Shown one piece after another: positions 1 through 4,983 of a DNA stretch of 8,859 nt (positions within the stretch are counted from its first letter, which is position 1; every line of letters begins with the position of its first letter). The notes below the pieces were generated by a model. That model did not search any database and was not told the origin of the DNA. It saw nothing but the letters and a program-made list of their open reading frames with translations. Position numbers and translations under genes: made by a program. The stretch lies in assembly GCA_013331015.1 (NCBI GenBank), contig DUHF01000082.1, forward strand, positions 16,457 to 25,315, read 5' to 3'. This DNA is from Methanoregula sp. (lineage in GTDB: Archaea > Halobacteriota > Methanomicrobia > Methanomicrobiales > Methanospirillaceae).

Positions 1-1
1 C

Positions 2-118
2 TGGAGATCTGCGTACTGGACGCTCCCGCACCGCGTGCATTACACCGCCGTTATTGTTGCGCTCATTGCGATGCTCTGGTGGGTGAACCAGAATAACCTC
101 TGGGTATTCTGCCTGTGA
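2..118 (+). CDS. C-terminal end of a membrane protein, possibly a serine hydrolase (beta-lactamase family); 5' partial
   Basis: The first complete codon is at position 2 and the frame runs open to a TGA at 116-118, giving 38 residues. These include WTLPHRVHYTAV followed by a hydrophobic stretch (VIVALIAMLWW) and a short polar/aromatic end, NQNNLWVFCL. One membrane helix preceded by an R-x-H-Y-T motif and closed by a Trp/Asn-rich tail resembles the C-terminal membrane extension of large archaeal and bacterial serine hydrolases of the beta-lactamase/PBP4* type. That identification is by recall of the family's tail pattern, because the catalytic part lies left of the window. What can be seen directly is an open frame with a plausible membrane helix and a stop followed at once by a GC-rich hairpin. 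Confidence 0.5.
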   Translation, partial: WRSAYWTLPHRVHYTAVIVALIAMLWWVNQNNLWVFCL

Positions 119-128
119 TCAGGAGACC

Positions 129-150
129 GGCCCGGTTACCGTACCGGGCC
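129..150 (+). terminator. GC-rich hairpin just after the stop at 118
   Basis: GGCCCGGT, a six-base loop and ACCGGGCC form a perfect 8-bp stem starting 11 nt after the stop codon. No T tract follows directly; the nearest is TTTTTT at 303-308. It may stabilise the 3' end or mark termination of the upstream gene. The rest of the 119-343 gap shows no gene. Confidence 0.4.
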
Positions 151-302
151 TGCACGGGTTCCTGCCTGGGGGACGCAGGGTGAACCCGCAACCATCCCCT
201 TCTGCCCGGTCCGGGCAAGCTTCGAAAGCCCGGCGGGGAGCGCAGGATGCTTTCGGGAATTTGGTGGAGATAAGAAGCAGAACGGTTTCAGGGATATGCA
301 TA

Positions 303-319
303 TTTTTTGACTAAAAAAA
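303..319. terminator. Convergent poly-T termination zone
   Basis: TTTTTT at 303-308 serves the + strand gene ending at 118. AAAAAAA at 313-319 reads as T7 on the - strand, 25 nt past the stop of the small - strand gene. T tracts without a strong hairpin are a normal archaeal termination signal, so the two closely spaced tracts fit the ends of two convergent transcripts. Confidence 0.5.
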
Positions 320-343
320 TCGACAATGACGGGTGAGACAAGA

Positions 344-487
344 TCAGGTATTGGTATCAACCGGCACTTTGACAATTATATCCACGAGCTCGTCACCCTC
401 GTACACGGGAACCAGTTCCCCGTCTTCGATCATCCATGTGATCACTTTGTACATCACTTCACGTAACCCTTCAGTTCCCTTCGCCAC
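344..487 (-). CDS. Small hypothetical protein, 47 aa, GTG start
   Basis: I do not recognise this protein. The reading frame is open further upstream (to a TTG at 550), but the start at 487 is chosen because GAGGTG at 495-500 sits exactly 7 nt before a GTG codon, an ideal archaeal ribosome binding site. From there the product is 47 residues, begins (M)AKGTEGLREVMYKVITW and ends VKVPVDTNT. It is acidic in the middle (IEDGELVPVYEGDELVD), has no signal peptide or membrane helix, and alternates hydrophobic and charged residues as a small folded alpha/beta protein would. A T7 tract follows the stop, and a weak TATA-like box at 533-542 lies at a suitable distance. It is divergent from the HdeD-like gene. 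An intact frame with fitting start and end signals favours a real gene; function is unknown. Confidence 0.6.
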   Translation of the reverse strand: MAKGTEGLREVMYKVITWMIEDGELVPVYEGDELVDIIVKVPVDTNT

Positions 488-494
488 GATCACA

Positions 495-500
495 CACCTC
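495..500 (-). promoter_or_regulatory. Ribosome binding site deciding the GTG start
   Basis: GAGGTG on the - strand, complementary to the archaeal 16S rRNA 3' end, is separated by 7 nt from the GTG at 487. It excludes the longer TTG-start reading of the same frame. Confidence 0.65.
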
Positions 501-532
501 TTGAGTGATACCTTACTGTTCTGATGGAAAAA

Positions 533-542
533 CAAATACTTT
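533..542 (-). promoter_or_regulatory. Possible TATA box for the 47-aa gene
   Basis: AAAGTATTTG on the - strand lies about 50 nt before the GTG start. A transcript starting roughly 26 nt downstream (about 513) would just include the ribosome binding site at 495-500. The match to the archaeal TATA consensus is weak. Confidence 0.3.
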
Positions 543-594
543 GTGATCAAAAAAAGCCCGGGCCGGTAACCTTCACTATGGTGCGTGCCACACT

Positions 595-620
595 AACTGG
601 CAAAGGGCTGTTTGCCAGTT
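595..620. promoter_or_regulatory. Perfect 10-bp inverted repeat in the divergent intergenic region
   Basis: AACTGGCAAA, six bases (GGGCTG) and TTTGCCAGTT form a perfect 10+10 inverted repeat. It lies between the start of the 47-aa gene (487) and the start of the HdeD-like gene (755). It could be an operator for a dimeric regulator controlling one or both genes, or an RNA hairpin in a leader. No T tract follows on either strand, so an intrinsic terminator is less likely. Confidence 0.45.
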
Positions 621-754
621 TCAACCCTTTAAGATCTGGATACCTGCATCCATCTGCCTTTTGCAACCGGTTCACAACATTTTTCCCGTGCGTTCCCCGA
701 TACCTGCTGGAGAGTGATGCCGGCCGGGAAGAGAACGGGCAGGGGGCGGGGGTC

Positions 755-1660
755 ATGACGAGACTGGATGATTTTCTGGAACCGCTGGACCGGGGGATCT
801 GGGAGGTTGCCGTGCCAAAAGAGACGGTCACCGAACCGCTTGATACCGGATGGAAGAAATCCCCAATCAACGTCCCTTCTCCCGGAACGATTGCCTGTTT
901 GCGGAAAGGCCGGTTTCATGTGCACGAGACGGAAGATGAATGGCGGGTGCACCTTGACCGGTACGACCCGGCCGTTCACCCGCTGCTCCACCTCATCGAC
1001 GATGCCCCGCTCCTGCTCATGATAAGCGACACGTTCATGACGCTTGTTGCAGACACCAAGCGGACCGGGATCAGGAGAACGGCAGATCTCTTAAAAACCC
1101 AGCGGTTCATCTGGCACGAACAGGTACTTGCCGGGCTCCTCTTATGCCTTGTGGGGATCTTCATCATCAGCAATCCGTTCAGTTTTTTCCGGAGCCTGGT
1201 TGAGCAGATCATCCCCCTCACCATCATCTGCCTTGCGCTCTTCCTGCTCGTACGGCCGCTCCGGACCCGGTTACCGGAGCGATACCAGGCCATTGATATC
1301 TCCCGCGGGATGGGTATCCTTGGAGCAGGGATCTTTGCATTCTTCCTGCCCCTGGCCCTCTGGATCCTCCTCATCCTTGGTATCCTTGCTGCATGGATGA
1401 TTGCGAGTGCGGCAATGCTGCTCTTCCGCGTTGCAAAAGGGCGGCATGCCGTGCCTGAAGGATTTTACAGCCGGATGGTGACAGGCATCGTCTCGCTTGT
1501 CCTGGCAGTTCTCCTTTTTGTCAGCCCTGCCGGTGTCATCGGATTGCTGGTCTGGGTCCTTGGGGATATCACCCTGCTCCTGGGCATCACGCTCTGCATC
1601 AACGGGTTGCGGCTGAGGCGGTGGATGAACCCGGTCACGGCCGGTGAAGCAGGCAGGTGA
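755..1660 (+). CDS. HdeD/DUF308-like six-helix membrane protein with a soluble N-terminal domain, 301 aa
   Basis: The chosen ATG gives 301 residues. Residues 1-120 are soluble, rich in charged and Trp residues, with a segment around 53-100 (RFHVHETEDEWRVHLDRY, then a leucine-rich stretch) that I do not recognise. Residues 121-285 hold about six membrane helices in three hairpin-like pairs (roughly 124-139, 149-166, 187-203, 205-226, 241-258, 260-284). Each pair begins with a Gly-rich G-x-x-x-G-I-type motif and has a mid-loop Pro, the pattern of the short DUF308 repeat of HdeD, an acid-resistance membrane protein in enterobacteria. The frame is open upstream to 524, but that part is Cys/Pro/Phe-rich and does not look coding. 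The G-rich run before the ATG is a poor ribosome site, so the start is only fairly sure. Role is unknown; acid or membrane stress is a guess from family resemblance. Confidence 0.75.
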   Translation: MTRLDDFLEPLDRGIWEVAVPKETVTEPLDTGWKKSPINVPSPGTIACLRKGRFHVHETEDEWRVHLDRYDPAVHPLLHLIDDAPLLLMISDTFMTLVADTKRTGIRRTADLLKTQRFIWHEQVLAGLLLCLVGIFIISNPFSFFRSLVEQIIPLTIICLALFLLVRPLRTRLPERYQAIDISRGMGILGAGIFAFFLPLALWILLILGILAAWMIASAAMLLFRVAKGRHAVPEGFYSRMVTGIVSLVLAVLLFVSPAGVIGLLVWVLGDITLLLGITLCINGLRLRRWMNPVTAGEAGR

Positions 1661-1722
1661 GCCGGATCAGGGTCGATTGCAGGATACCGGAGTGATGGAG
1701 TATTCGATATTTTTGCTCTGTA

Positions 1723-1773
1723 GAAACACGCATGAACGGGAGTTCACACCCGAATGATGAAAATCAGGAATAT
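1723..1773 (+). repeat. Direct repeat, copy 1
   Basis: The segment starts GAAACACGCATGAACGGG and runs through ACCCGAATGATGAAAATC. It matches the segment at 1955-2005 at most positions, with a few scattered substitutions. A shorter, more decayed relative is at 2621-2648 (TTCCAGCACGAATGATGAGA). Confidence 0.75.
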
Positions 1774-1813
1774 TGGACAAAGGGATGGTCCCCCTCCTCA
1801 AGGCCCCTCACGG

Positions 1814-1839
1814 GGTACGGCGGGGCAGATTACCGTACC
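1814..1839. repeat. Inverted repeat with 7-bp stem
   Basis: GGTACGG and CCGTACC are separated by 12 bases, forming a perfect 7-bp stem inside the first repeat unit. Confidence 0.5.
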
Positions 1840-1858
1840 AGGAATACCGCTCATTGAA

Positions 1859-1889
1859 GCCGCCGCGGGGCGTCCTTCGGGGCGGCGGC
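1859..1889. repeat. GC hairpin of unit 1
   Basis: GCCGCCGC (1859-1866) pairs perfectly with GCGGCGGC (1882-1889). The loop region contains CGTCC-TTCG-GGGCG (1871-1884), which could instead form a small hairpin closed by a very stable UUCG tetraloop if transcribed. The corresponding hairpin of unit 2 is at 2027-2058. Confidence 0.6.
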
Positions 1890-1910
1890 CTTTCATCGCA
1901 AACGGGGGTT

Positions 1911-1941
1911 TGGGGGCATCAGCCCCCATCATCTTTTTTTT
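1911..1941 (+). terminator. Hairpin plus T8 tract, terminator-like (unit 1)
   Basis: TGGGGGC, loop ATCA and GCCCCCA form a perfect 7-bp stem (1911-1928). After five bases comes a T8 run at 1934-1941. This is the layout of an intrinsic terminator on the + strand, about 250 nt after the HdeD-like gene's stop. It is also a copy of the repeat's second hairpin (compare 2079-2098), so it may be a repeat feature rather than a dedicated terminator. Confidence 0.5.
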
Positions 1942-1954
1942 ATGATTTTCATGG

Positions 1955-2005
1955 GAAACAAGCATGAACGGGCGTTCACACTCGAAGTATGAAAATCGGC
2001 AAATA
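1955..2005 (+). repeat. Direct repeat, copy 2
   Basis: GAAACAAGCATGAACGGG followed by GTTCACACTCGAAGTATGAA matches copy 1 at 1723. It is preceded by the boundary motif TTTTCATG and lies 232 bp after copy 1. Confidence 0.75.
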
Positions 2006-2026
2006 ATTTTTTCCAACAGTCTTGAT

Positions 2027-2058
2027 CCGCCGCGGGGGTGCCCCGTCGGGGGCGGCGG
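2027..2058. repeat. GC hairpin of unit 2
   Basis: CCGCCGC (2027-2033) pairs with GCGGCGG (2052-2058). Inside it CCCC-GTC-GGGG (2041-2051) can form a second small stem. It occupies the same place in the unit as 1859-1889. Confidence 0.55.
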
Positions 2059-2078
2059 GGTTCATCATTTCCGGGGGT

Positions 2079-2098
2079 ATGGGGGTCTCAACCCCCAT
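2079..2098. repeat. Second hairpin of unit 2, covarying with unit 1
   Basis: ATGGGGGT, loop CTCA and ACCCCCAT form a perfect 8-bp stem. Compared with the unit 1 hairpin, the pair closing the loop is T-A instead of C-G and the outer pair is A-T instead of a T/T mismatch, so pairing is kept although the bases differ. Confidence 0.6.
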
Positions 2099-2172
2099 CA
2101 TCTATTCCAGAAGAAGCCATTTTTCATGGGAAATCATTCCCAGAGGGTCTTTATGAGGAATTGTGAGGGTGA

Positions 2173-2197
2173 CCCCCTCTCTCCCCCAGAGAGGGGG
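2173..2197. repeat. Perfect 10-bp hairpin
   Basis: CCCCCTCTCT, loop CCCCC and AGAGAGGGGG form a perfect 10-bp stem. It lies immediately left of the hairpin at 2206-2225. Confidence 0.6.
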
Positions 2198-2205
2198 AGG
2201 CACCC

Positions 2206-2225
2206 CAAGGGGGCAAGCCCCCTTG
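2206..2225 (-). repeat. Perfect 9-bp hairpin in a reverse-oriented repeat element
   Basis: CAAGGGGGC, AA and GCCCCCTTG form a perfect 9-bp stem with a 2-nt centre. It is flanked on the right by ACCCCCGTTTC, the reverse complement of the sequence that precedes the G5 hairpins in units 1 and 2 (AACGGGGGT), so this copy is inverted relative to them. Confidence 0.55.
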
Positions 2226-2512
2226 ACCCCCGTTTCAATCATCCATCTTCAGTCACCCATTAACGGCATGCTCCACAAAGGCGAGGGTCGACGAGACTAA
2301 AAAAGCGCCCGTGGCTTCATCACAATCCAATATTGCCCATCGCAGGTTTTCTTCAGAGCATTTTTTTTAGATCTTCTCCAATTTTTTTTAAAAGTACCTT
2401 ATCAAAGCACATTTTTCCGATTGTCGATGAAGAATTGTACTTTACTAAAGGTACTGAGAGGGGGAAAAAAGCGAAATTTTTTTCATGAAATCACGAAAAC
2501 CCTCCTTGCCCA

Positions 2513-2555
2513 GGCGCGACCCGGCAAGGCGTCGCGCCGACCCCCATCAGGGGGT
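2513..2555. repeat. Two adjacent hairpins of a further unit
   Basis: GGCGCGAC (2513-2520) pairs with GTCGCGCC (2531-2538). Directly after it, ACCCCC-ATCA-GGGGGT (2540-2555) forms a 6-bp stem with the same ATCA loop as the unit 1 hairpin. A decayed G5 hairpin-like stretch follows at about 2571-2598. Confidence 0.55.
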
Positions 2556-2760
2556 GGGAATCATCACACGCGGGGGACAGGGGGTGGCAGGCCCCATTAC
2601 ACGGTTGACAGAACAAAAAATTCCAGCACGAATGATGAGAGCAGAAATTGTTTATGGTCCTGTAACAAAATTATGTGCCCGAAAACATGGGTGACGTTCC
2701 CCCCTTTAGAGTTTTATGGGAAATAAATTTCCACAACCCGTGTCAAAAACCTCGTGTTTT

Positions 2761-2795
2761 TTCTCCATCCTGAATCTGGAGAAGAACCCTTTTTT
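2761..2795 (+). terminator. Hairpin followed by T6, terminator-like
   Basis: TTCTCCA (2761-2767) pairs with TGGAGAA (2777-2783), and a T6 run follows at 2790-2795. The orientation is + strand, yet no protein gene ends nearby on that strand; the nearest transcribed candidate is the repeat array itself. Confidence 0.35.
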
Positions 2796-2832
2796 AATCA
2801 TCGGCTGTGAACTCTCGTTCATGCACAATTCT

Positions 2833-2839
2833 AAAAAAA
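2833..2839 (-). terminator. Poly-T tract after the secreted-protein gene
   Basis: AAAAAAA on the + strand is T7 on the - strand, about 45 nt beyond the TAA at 2885-2887. It is a plausible hairpin-independent archaeal terminator. Confidence 0.4.
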
Positions 2840-2884
2840 GGAAAACCCGATCCCTGCTCTTTCGCAGGCACGGAGAAGGAAAAA

Positions 2885-3604
2885 TTATCCCTGCCGTCGT
2901 CCTTTCAGCACCCAGACCGTGCAGCAGGCACCAAAAGCAAGGAATGCAAGCCATGCCGGGAGACCTGCACGGGTGGGTTCCGGTACCGGAGTTGTTACCG
3001 GAACCGGGGTGGGTGGCGGGGACTCAACCGGGGGAAGCGGCTCCAGTACAACGGACATCGTGCTGGTCTGGCCGGGCAGGAGCCGGACTTTAGTTGTCCA
3101 GGTCGCGTTGCCTTCCCTTGCGATCGTGACCGTGTGGTTCGTGTTGGCGGCGATGTCGGTGAACTGCACACTCCAGCTCCCCGTGCCATCCCCGGAACTC
3201 AACTCGCACATGCGGTTGATACACGCCCTGCCCCCGTCTGGCCTGATAGAGAGCTGGACGTTCGCCGTCTCGGGCGGTTTTGGGGGAAGGGCTTTGAGGT
3301 AAATGTCGCGGGTGAGGGCGGTTCCGGAGGGGTTGAGGTAGATCTGCCCAAGCCACGGCTCATACCCCGGGGTTCCGAAGACGTTGAGCATATGGTACTG
3401 GCCCGCTTCCATGTTCTCGAACGTCACGCTTGCGGGCCCTTCGGTCATGACCGGGCAATCCCTGCAGGTGGTACCAAGGCAGATCGTCCCGCCGCCCGGG
3501 TGGACGTTTACCTGAATTGTGCCGGTGGCGGCCGATACGGGTGCCGCAAGGGTGAGGAGTGCAAAAAGGAGCACGATGCCCCACCACCGGTTGATATAAC
3601 CCAT
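2885..3604 (-). CDS. Secreted, membrane-anchored protein with two PEGA-like repeats, 239 aa
   Basis: The ATG at 3604 (AGGT directly before it) gives a typical Sec signal peptide: MGYINRWW, a hydrophobic core of about 11 residues, then APVSA as a probable cleavage site near residue 25. The mature part holds two homologous repeats, about residues 30-108 and 115-192. Both begin with a Q-V/L-x-V/I-x-P-x-G-G-x-x-C-I/L-x-x-x-C pattern (C42/C47 and C128/C133; C50 is extra in repeat 1). Repeat 1 also has AGQYHMLNVFGTPGYEPW, which resembles the end of PEGA surface domains. Two N-glycosylation sequons (NHT, NAT) are in repeat 2. A Pro/Thr/Val spacer (192-212) leads to a C-terminal helix and a basic KGRRQG end, an anchor or sortase-type tail without a clear PGF motif. 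The frame is open upstream to 3688, but only the 3604 start puts a signal peptide at the N-terminus. It lies 90 nt after the carbonic anhydrase gene and may be read through from it. Ligand or role unknown. Confidence 0.75.
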   Translation of the reverse strand: MGYINRWWGIVLLFALLTLAAPVSAATGTIQVNVHPGGGTICLGTTCRDCPVMTEGPASVTFENMEAGQYHMLNVFGTPGYEPWLGQIYLNPSGTALTRDIYLKALPPKPPETANVQLSIRPDGGRACINRMCELSSGDGTGSWSVQFTDIAANTNHTVTIAREGNATWTTKVRLLPGQTSTMSVVLEPLPPVESPPPTPVPVTTPVPEPTRAGLPAWLAFLAFGACCTVWVLKGRRQG

Positions 3605-3694
3605 ACCTGAATATTGAACAGTGGGGTGGATAAGGGTTGTGCAATCACTCACCCGGATCACGAATCCCTCTGGCGTAAAGAACATCACGGTGCC

Positions 3695-4297
3695 TTACGT
3701 TACCCGGGTCAGTTCGCCACTGCCCAGGTCATAGTAGAGCCCATAGACTTCAACTCTCCTCGCATCAACAGCCTTTTTTAACAGCGGATAGGTAAGCAGG
3801 TGCTCGATCTGGAGCCGGACATTTTCAAGTTCGATCTGCCGGTAGCGGGCGTTTTTCTCGTTTTCGGTCTGGGGCAGGGGGATCCGTGCATCCACCCGCT
3901 CCTTTGCCTCGCGGGCATTATCGAGCCAGCGGGAGACCGGCTCATCGGTCGGCTTCCAGTCCAATGCCCGTATCGAGGCGCAGCCCGAATGGCCGCAAAG
4001 GATAATTGTGGGGATCTTCAGCTGCGGGATTGCAAATTCAAGCAGGGCAGCAATCCCAAAATCGCCCGGCGGGATGATGTTACCCACGTTTCGCAAAACG
4101 AACAACTCGCCGGCCTTTGTCTGCGTAATCTTCCCGGGCTCGATCCGGGAATCCGCGCAGCAGATGAAGAGTGCTTCGGGTTTCTGGCCCCCTGCAATGG
4201 TCGTGTAATGATCTCTGTTTCCGGCAAATTCGGTGGTCCTGAACGTATGGTTGCCTTCAAGGAGTCGTTTCAGCATGGTCTGCCAGCCTGATGCCAT
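3695..4297 (-). CDS. Beta-class carbonic anhydrase, 200 aa (copy 1)
   Basis: It catalyses reversible hydration of CO2 to bicarbonate in the cytoplasm. The zinc and active-site residues of beta carbonic anhydrases are all present: CADSR with C47, D49 and R51, and CGHSGC with H103 and C106. GELFVLRNVGNIIPP follows the first motif as in the CynT/plant-like branch of the family. Length fits the family. It is paralogous to the next gene: from M8 onward the two align without gaps over 193 residues with about 114 identities by hand count. That alignment favours M8 (4276) as an alternative start; the ATG at 4297 is kept because AAAGGT precedes it, though spacing is poor. A TATA-like box at 4325-4333 suggests its own promoter. 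Methanogens using CO2 may need it to supply CO2/bicarbonate to C1 enzymes; that role is inferred. Confidence 0.92.
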   Translation of the reverse strand: MASGWQTMLKRLLEGNHTFRTTEFAGNRDHYTTIAGGQKPEALFICCADSRIEPGKITQTKAGELFVLRNVGNIIPPGDFGIAALLEFAIPQLKIPTIILCGHSGCASIRALDWKPTDEPVSRWLDNAREAKERVDARIPLPQTENEKNARYRQIELENVRLQIEHLLTYPLLKKAVDARRVEVYGLYYDLGSGELTRVT

Positions 4298-4324
4298 ACC
4301 TTTCCGCGCTGGACGGTTATGTAT

Positions 4325-4333
4325 CCATAAATA
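4325..4333 (-). promoter_or_regulatory. Possible TATA box between the two carbonic anhydrase genes
   Basis: TATTTATGG on the - strand lies about 30 nt before the ATG at 4297 and 50 nt before the ATG at 4276. A start of transcription about 26 nt downstream would give almost no leader for the first ATG but a normal leader for the second. Confidence 0.35.
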
Positions 4334-4373
4334 CTGGAATGACGGGGGAAAGAACCTTTCGGATCGGGCAAAT

Positions 4374-4381
4374 AAAAAAAA
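4374..4381 (-). terminator. T8 tract after carbonic anhydrase copy 2
   Basis: AAAAAAAA on the + strand reads as T8 on the - strand, 8 nt past the stop of the upstream anhydrase gene. With the TATA-like box that follows, it suggests the two paralogs are at least partly separate transcription units. Confidence 0.5.
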
Positions 4382-4388
4382 TGGGTGC

Positions 4389-4970
4389 CTACTTCACCCG
4401 GCTCAACAGCCCGTTTGCAAGATCATAGTAGAGCCCGTGCACTTCTACCCTCTTCTCGTCAACAGCCTTTTTCAGGAGCGGGTAGGTGTGCAGGTGCTCG
4501 ATCTGGAGCCGGACGTTCTCCTGCTCGATCTGGCGGTAACGGTTCTCCTTCTCAAGGGGCGTTGTCGGTGGCTGTATCGCGGAATCCACCCGCTCCTTTG
4601 CCTCGCGGGCATTGTTGAGCCAGAGCGGGATGTAGGAATCCGTGCTCTCCTTGTCAAGGGCACGGATCGCCCCGCAGTTCGAGTGGCCGCAGATGACCAC
4701 GTCTTTTACCTTCAGGTGCAGTACCGCATATTCCAGCACGGTTGCAAAGTTCCAGTCATGGATTGGCACGATGTTTCCGATGTTCCGCTGGATGAAGAGT
4801 TCGCCGGCTTTGGCCTGCGTGATGTGGCCGGTCTGGAGCCGCGAGTCCGAGCAGCCGATCCAGAGTGTCTCCGGGTGCTGGCTTCCGGTCAGTTCCTGGT
4901 AATAGTCGATGTTGGGAGTGAAATCGGTCTCCCGGAACATAAGGTTCCCTAGTAAGAGCTTGTCAATCAA
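4389..4970 (-). CDS. Beta-class carbonic anhydrase, 193 aa (copy 2), TTG start
   Basis: It is a cytoplasmic zinc enzyme interconverting CO2 and bicarbonate. Visible active-site residues are C40, D42 and R44 in IGCSDSR, and H96 and C99 in CGHSNCGAI, the CynT-like form of the second motif. The C-terminal third (ENVRLQIEHL, then TYPLLKKAVD and VEVHGLYYDL) is nearly identical to copy 1, while the zone between the two zinc motifs is the most diverged. The TTG start is well supported: GAGGTG at 4978-4983 is 7 nt upstream, and the full length matches copy 1 from its M8. It is the first gene of the - strand block and is divergent from the acetyltransferase/hydrogenase operon with 391 nt between the starts. 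Why two copies are kept is not evident; different expression or CO2 affinity is possible. Confidence 0.92.
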   Translation of the reverse strand: MIDKLLLGNLMFRETDFTPNIDYYQELTGSQHPETLWIGCSDSRLQTGHITQAKAGELFIQRNIGNIVPIHDWNFATVLEYAVLHLKVKDVVICGHSNCGAIRALDKESTDSYIPLWLNNAREAKERVDSAIQPPTTPLEKENRYRQIEQENVRLQIEHLHTYPLLKKAVDEKRVEVHGLYYDLANGLLSRVK

Positions 4971-4977
4971 TGCTACA

Positions 4978-4983
4978 CACCTC
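4978..4983 (-). promoter_or_regulatory. Ribosome binding site deciding the TTG start
   Basis: GAGGTG on the - strand sits 7 nt before the TTG at 4970, the same arrangement as before the GTG start at 487. Confidence 0.7.

Larger units (their letters stand above)
1711..2735. repeat. Degenerate tandem repeat array rich in hairpins, no protein gene
   Basis: No credible protein gene is found between 1661 and 2884. The stretch is built of diverged units. A boundary motif TTTTCATGGGAAA recurs at 1946-1958 and 2121-2133, with decayed versions at 1711-1728, 2478-2495 (TTTTTCATGAAATCA) and 2712-2724 (TTTTATGGGAAAT). Unit spacings are therefore about 235, 175, 357 and 234 bp. Units carry one or more of the following: a GC-rich 7-8 bp hairpin, a TTCATC-type link, and a second hairpin of G5/C5 arms. 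One element, around 2173-2240, appears in reverse orientation. AT-rich spacers contain T8 runs at 2361-2368 and 2382-2389. Short open frames across the array follow the repeats rather than protein-like sequence. Confidence 0.65.

Noticed and set aside
556..563. GCCCGGGC palindrome followed by T7 on the - strand as a terminator
   Set aside because: An 8-base palindrome cannot form a hairpin with a workable loop, and no - strand gene ends there.
524..754. Upstream extension of the HdeD-like protein to an ATG at 524
   Set aside because: The added 77 residues are Cys/Phe/Pro-rich, contain the 10-bp inverted repeat, and do not look like coding sequence; the ATG at 755 begins protein-like sequence.
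1754..2263. Open frames of 60-100 codons across the repeat array
   Set aside because: They follow the repeated hairpins, have Gly/Pro/Arg-rich low-complexity translations, and lack ribosome sites; they are by-products of GC-rich repeats.
2421..2726. 101-codon + strand frame in the right part of the array
   Set aside because: It crosses three hairpins and a T7 run, and its composition is not protein-like.
1711..2735. CRISPR array
   Set aside because: Units are long (175-357 bp), diverged and unevenly spaced, with no short identical repeats and no unique spacers of constant length; no cas genes are present.
2706..2954. 82-codon - strand frame overlapping the end of the secreted-protein gene
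   Set aside because: It overlaps the well-supported gene's 3' end and T-rich terminator, with no start signals.
2807..3610. 267-codon + strand frame antisense to the secreted protein
   Set aside because: The - strand frame has a signal peptide, internal repeats and a membrane anchor; the + strand frame is its GC-driven mirror.
3800..4952. Long + strand frames antisense to the carbonic anhydrases
   Set aside because: The - strand frames carry complete zinc motifs; the antisense frames are shadows of strong codon bias.
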